DNA of 64,000 nucleotides from JBOGNO01 sp050747245 (lineage in GTDB: Bacteria; Acidobacteriota; Terriglobia; Acidiferrales; UBA7541): positions 62,001 to 126,000 of the forward strand of contig JBOGNO010000013.1 in NCBI GenBank assembly GCA_050747245.1. Reading direction: 5' to 3'. The notes under the pieces are model-generated. The model worked only from the letters and a program-made list of their open reading frames with translations. It did not search any database and was not told the DNA's origin. How positions within the stretch are numbered: the stretch's first letter is position 1; each line of letters opens with the position of its first letter. Both the position numbers and the translations under genes were made by a program. Below are positions 61,118 through 64,000 of this stretch, piece after piece.

Positions 61118-62082
61118 GCGTTTGCCATCCGGATTCGCGGGTCGTTAAGATAGAGCAAGATATCTGCGAGCAGATTGCCTACGAAAAGAAAGGCCGCAGA
61201 AAAGAGGACTGCCCCGACTACCACGAAGATGTCGCGCGCCATGACCGCTTCCAATAGCAGTGGCCCGAGCCCGGGCCAGCTCATCACCACTTCTACGATC
61301 AGAGAAGCGCTCAATAGGCCGGCGAGCGACAACCCAAAAAGAGAGATAAGGGAATTCGATGCCAGCGGCAATGCATAGCGAAGCAACAAGCGCATGCGAG
61401 GAATCCCGCGCCCGCGGGCTGCTAACAGGCAAGGGGAGTTCAGGGCATCGATCATTGCCGACCTCACATGCCGAAGCAGGACAGGAAGTGTCGCTAGAGC
61501 GAGAGTTGTAGCGGGCAGAAACAGGTGAGCTGCAAGATCCTTCCCCTTCCCCCAAAAACTCAAATTCTCAAATCCGAGGGAACTCATTCCTCCCGTGGGA
61601 AAGAGGCCGCTGCGCACCGCGATCCAAAGCAGCAGCAGCGCCAGCATCAGTTCCGGCAACGCCAGCAGCAGCGAAGTTCCTCCCGATCCGATGCGGTCTT
61701 TCCACGTTCCTCGTTGCGTGGCGCTCCAGATTCCGATGGGAATCGCCAGCAGCCAGGCCAGCAGGGTCGCCGAAACGCCGAGGAGTAATGTGTTTGCCGC
61801 CCGCGGCCAGAGCAACGACGACACGGGCCGGTCATAGGCGAACGAGTAGCCAAATTCGCCCTGCATGGCCGAACGCGCCCATAGCCAATACCGCACTGCC
61901 AATGGCCGGTCGAGGCCGTACTGCGCCCGCAGGTGAGCCACTGTCTCCGGCGCGATTTCAGGGTTCAGTCGCATCTCATCGAAGAAATCGCCGGGCGCCA
62001 AATCCAGAAGCAAGAATGAGAGTAAAGAGACTCCAACCAACAGGGCCAAACCATGCAAGACTCGCCGCGCAAGGTATCGCAT
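61114..62082 (-). CDS. Peptide ABC transporter permease (DppB/OppB type)
   Basis: The protein has 322 aa. It has the DppB hallmark N-terminus (MRYLARRVLHGLALLVGVSLLSFLLLDLAPGD), YGLDRPLAVRYWLW, and an EAA loop (LLAARGRGIPRMRLLLRYALP), with six membrane helices. It pairs with the DppC-type subunit. The DppF-type ATPase gene ends 8 nt before its start. Confidence 0.94.
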   Translation of the reverse strand: MRYLARRVLHGLALLVGVSLLSFLLLDLAPGDFFDEMRLNPEIAPETVAHLRAQYGLDRPLAVRYWLWARSAMQGEFGYSFAYDRPVSSLLWPRAANTLLLGVSATLLAWLLAIPIGIWSATQRGTWKDRIGSGGTSLLLALPELMLALLLLWIAVRSGLFPTGGMSSLGFENLSFWGKGKDLAAHLFLPATTLALATLPVLLRHVRSAMIDALNSPCLLAARGRGIPRMRLLLRYALPLASNSLISLFGLSLAGLLSASLIVEVVMSWPGLGPLLLEAVMARDIFVVVGAVLFSAAFLFVGNLLADILLYLNDPRIRMANA

Positions 62083-62090
62083 CTCGCTCC

Positions 62091-62915
62091 CTAGCCGTGA
62101 ATCGCTTCAAGCGTCGGCGCAGCGGCCAGCAACGCCTGGGTGTACGCGTTCTTCGGATTTGAGAAGAGTTCCGTCGTACCCGTTCGCTCTACGATTCGCC
62201 CTTCTTTGAGGATCGCTACTTCGTCCGCCAGGTAAGCAGCCGTGGCGAGATCGTGAGTGATGAATACGTAGCTCAGCCCGCGCGCGGCTCGCAGCTTCAG
62301 CAGCAAATTAATGATCTGCGCCTGCAGTGGCGGATCGAGCGCCGATAGCGCCTCGTCTAAAATGAGAAGTCTTGGTTCGAGTGCTAGCGCGCGGGCGATG
62401 GCGAGCCGTTGTCTCTGGCCGCCGCTGAACTCGCGCGGCCGTCGCCCCGCCCAACGCGCTGATAGTCCCACTTGTTCCATGAGAGCGCGCGCTCGTTCCC
62501 GTTGCTCCTCTGTGCCCCCGCGGCCGTGAATCTTCAATGGCTCCACAATGATCTCGATCGCTGTGAAGCGGGGATTCAGTGCGGCTGACGGATCTTGAAA
62601 AACCATCTGGATTTGCCCGCGGTAGGGAAACTTTTCACGCTCGGTCAGAGTGCACAGATTGCGTTCTTCAAACCAGATTGCTCCCGTCGTGGGAACTTCG
62701 ATCAGCGCCAGGCATCGCGCCAAAGTCGACTTGCCCGATCCCGACTCGCCCACAATCGCCAGGGTTGAGGAAGCCGCGATCTCCAGATGGACGTCGCATA
62801 GAGCGTGCACCCGGTGCGTGTCGCGTGAAAAACTTCGATGCTGGGCGTACTCCTTGCTCAAGCCGCTGACGCGAACGATCATTTTGCCGCCCGGCATCGC
62901 ATCAATCTCCGCCAT
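62091..62915 (-). CDS. Peptide ABC transporter ATP-binding protein (DppF/OppF type)
   Basis: The protein has 274 aa. Walker A GESGSGKST, signature FSGGQRQR, Walker B LLILDEALSALDP and switch VFITHDLATA. IQMVFQDPSAALNPRFTAIEI is typical of the DppF/OppF branch. It lacks the C-terminal Cys-rich OPP motif, ending soon after AYTQALLAAAPTLEA. It overlaps the preceding ATPase gene by 14 nt. Confidence 0.95.
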   Translation of the reverse strand: MAEIDAMPGGKMIVRVSGLSKEYAQHRSFSRDTHRVHALCDVHLEIAASSTLAIVGESGSGKSTLARCLALIEVPTTGAIWFEERNLCTLTEREKFPYRGQIQMVFQDPSAALNPRFTAIEIIVEPLKIHGRGGTEEQRERARALMEQVGLSARWAGRRPREFSGGQRQRLAIARALALEPRLLILDEALSALDPPLQAQIINLLLKLRAARGLSYVFITHDLATAAYLADEVAILKEGRIVERTGTTELFSNPKNAYTQALLAAAPTLEAIHG

Positions 62916-63975
62916 ACAGAAAGCAACTGACTTCGCGGTCCGCGCGCGGGGAAGCTGTCGCTGGATTCTGCGAAGCGCAAACGTTCATGCGCTCCGGGCA
63001 GCGCGGCTCGAACGCACATCCGGCGGGCAAACAGGATGGATCGGGAGGCTGTCCCAAAATCTCCGGTAGTGCTTCCTTGAGGGAATGATTGATCTTGGCC
63101 GGCGCCACGAGCATTGAGCGCAAGAGTCCCTGCGTGTACGGGTGCAGCGGCTCTTGGATCACCTCTTCAAAAGGGCCTTCTTCGACAATTTTCCCCGCAT
63201 ACATCACCAGAATGCGGTCGGCAAGCCCCACAAGAATCGCCGGGTTATGCGTGATCAGCAGCATCGCCACGCCCAGCTTCTCTTTCAACTGTCGGAATAA
63301 GCTGAGGATTTCTGCCTGGGTCAAGACATCCAACGAGGCCGTCGGCTCGTCGGCAACTATGAGCGCGGGCTGGCAGGCCAGTGCCAGTGCGACGACCACG
63401 CGTTGGCGTTGTCCCCCGCTGAGCTGGTGAGGATATGCCGAAGAGAAGCGTTCGGAATCCGGGAGGCCCACGGCGCGAAGCATTTCCCGCGCTTCATCGC
63501 GACATCGCTTCCGGCTCCAATGCCGATGCACTCGAATGACATCCGACACTTGGTCTCGCACTCTTTGCAGCGGGTGGAGAGCGAGCGAAGGTTCTTGAAA
63601 GACGTACGCAATTTCTGTGCCGCGTACTTTTTCCAATTCTTTCTCGCGCAGGTCCAATAATTCCCGGCCCCGAAGCTTCAAAGAACCGCTCACCGCAGAT
63701 TTTTCCGGCGGCAGTAGCCTTCCAAGGCTCAGCGCTGTCGTGCTCTTGCCGCATCCTGACTCGCCCACCAGCCCCACGACCTCGCCTCGCCCGATCTTGA
63801 AACTTATTTGCCTTACGGCGGAGACAGAAATCCCTCCCGGCGAATGAAAACGCACTGTCAAATCGCGAACTTCGAGCAGCGTCTCCGGTTCATTCGTGCT
63901 GGTATGTCTAAATCGAACACACTCTGGCTCTACAACTTCCGCGGACGCAAAACTTCGAGCAGAGTTGGCGCACAC
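62902..63975 (-). CDS. Peptide ABC transporter ATP-binding protein (DppD/OppD type)
   Basis: The protein has about 357 aa from GTG 63975, but the frame is open to the window edge, so the true start could lie outside. Walker A GESGCGKST, signature LSGGQRQR, Walker B LIVADEPTASLD and switch LLITHNPAI. YVFQEPSLALHPLQRV replaces the usual FQEPM..LNP. The C-terminal oligopeptide-transporter domain (HPYTQGLLRSML, CAFEPRCPERMNVC) carries the Cys pairs that bind an Fe-S cluster in some DppD proteins. First visible gene of the long leftward run. Confidence 0.93.
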   Translation of the reverse strand: MCANSARSFASAEVVEPECVRFRHTSTNEPETLLEVRDLTVRFHSPGGISVSAVRQISFKIGRGEVVGLVGESGCGKSTTALSLGRLLPPEKSAVSGSLKLRGRELLDLREKELEKVRGTEIAYVFQEPSLALHPLQRVRDQVSDVIRVHRHWSRKRCRDEAREMLRAVGLPDSERFSSAYPHQLSGGQRQRVVVALALACQPALIVADEPTASLDVLTQAEILSLFRQLKEKLGVAMLLITHNPAILVGLADRILVMYAGKIVEEGPFEEVIQEPLHPYTQGLLRSMLVAPAKINHSLKEALPEILGQPPDPSCLPAGCAFEPRCPERMNVCASQNPATASPRADREVSCFLYGGD

Positions 63976-64000
63976 CTGAAGGCCCTCGAATCGATTGTAC

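Overview
The window is about 64 kb of high-GC, gene-dense bacterial chromosome with no rRNA, tRNA, CRISPR array or recognisable transposase. The gene set points to Acidobacteriota: an orphan two-domain MacB-like ABC permease behind a PadR regulator, a fused FTCD enzyme, zinc-finger/ECF-sigma/TPR-CHAT modules, split glycine decarboxylase P subunits, and a PilZ-like/TonB fusion. This placement is inferred from gene families, not from a marker gene.

Layout. 1-5090 (+): histidine degradation (hutU 3' part, NmrA-like oxidoreductase, hutI, fused ftcD). 5111-9536: a secreted protein of unknown function, then a 2.88-kb segment carrying a Sel1-repeat protein between two identical 26-bp direct repeats, then two small overlapping minus-strand genes (a Cys-rich 59-aa protein and an RsbW-like protein). 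9703-12709 (+): PadR regulator and orphan permease. 12807-17227 (+): glycine cleavage operon gcvT-gcvH-gcvPA-gcvPB. 17315-20561 (-): M48 metallopeptidase, ClpB-C-like AAA+ ATPase and a partner protein. 20754-22982 (+): alkyltransferase-like protein and an ABC-2 exporter. 23063-28078 (+): ion channel, ilvE, aquaporin, pilT, recX. 28507-35134 (+): alaS, lytic transglycosylase, cell-wall amidase, membrane-anchored unknown. 35432-38694 (-): PPi-type phosphofructokinase and a PilZ-like/TonB fusion. 38926-45362 (+): receiver-metallo-beta-lactamase fusion, coiled-coil protein, inner-membrane OmpA-domain protein, Rab-like GTPase and hybrid histidine kinase. 45359-51227 (-): RND tripartite efflux pump. 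51808-63975 (-): a run of ten co-directional genes.

How the genes work together. The hut enzymes turn urocanate into glutamate, ammonia and methenyl-THF, and the glycine cleavage system also feeds one-carbon units to folate. The alaS-to-amidase block joins translation with murein turnover. The right end is the most unusual part. A complete Dpp/Opp-type peptide importer (two ATPases, two permeases, binding protein) runs, with short gaps or stop/start overlaps, into an ECF sigma factor, a TPR-CHAT protease, a zinc-finger anti-sigma-like protein, a secreted subtilase and an HD-GYP phosphodiesterase. This looks like a proteolysis, peptide-uptake and transcription-control module. Its layout recalls the CHAT-protease/ECF-sigma pairing of type III-E CRISPR, but no CRISPR component is present here. 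The second candidate system is the GTPase/OmpA/kinase block at 39-45 kb.
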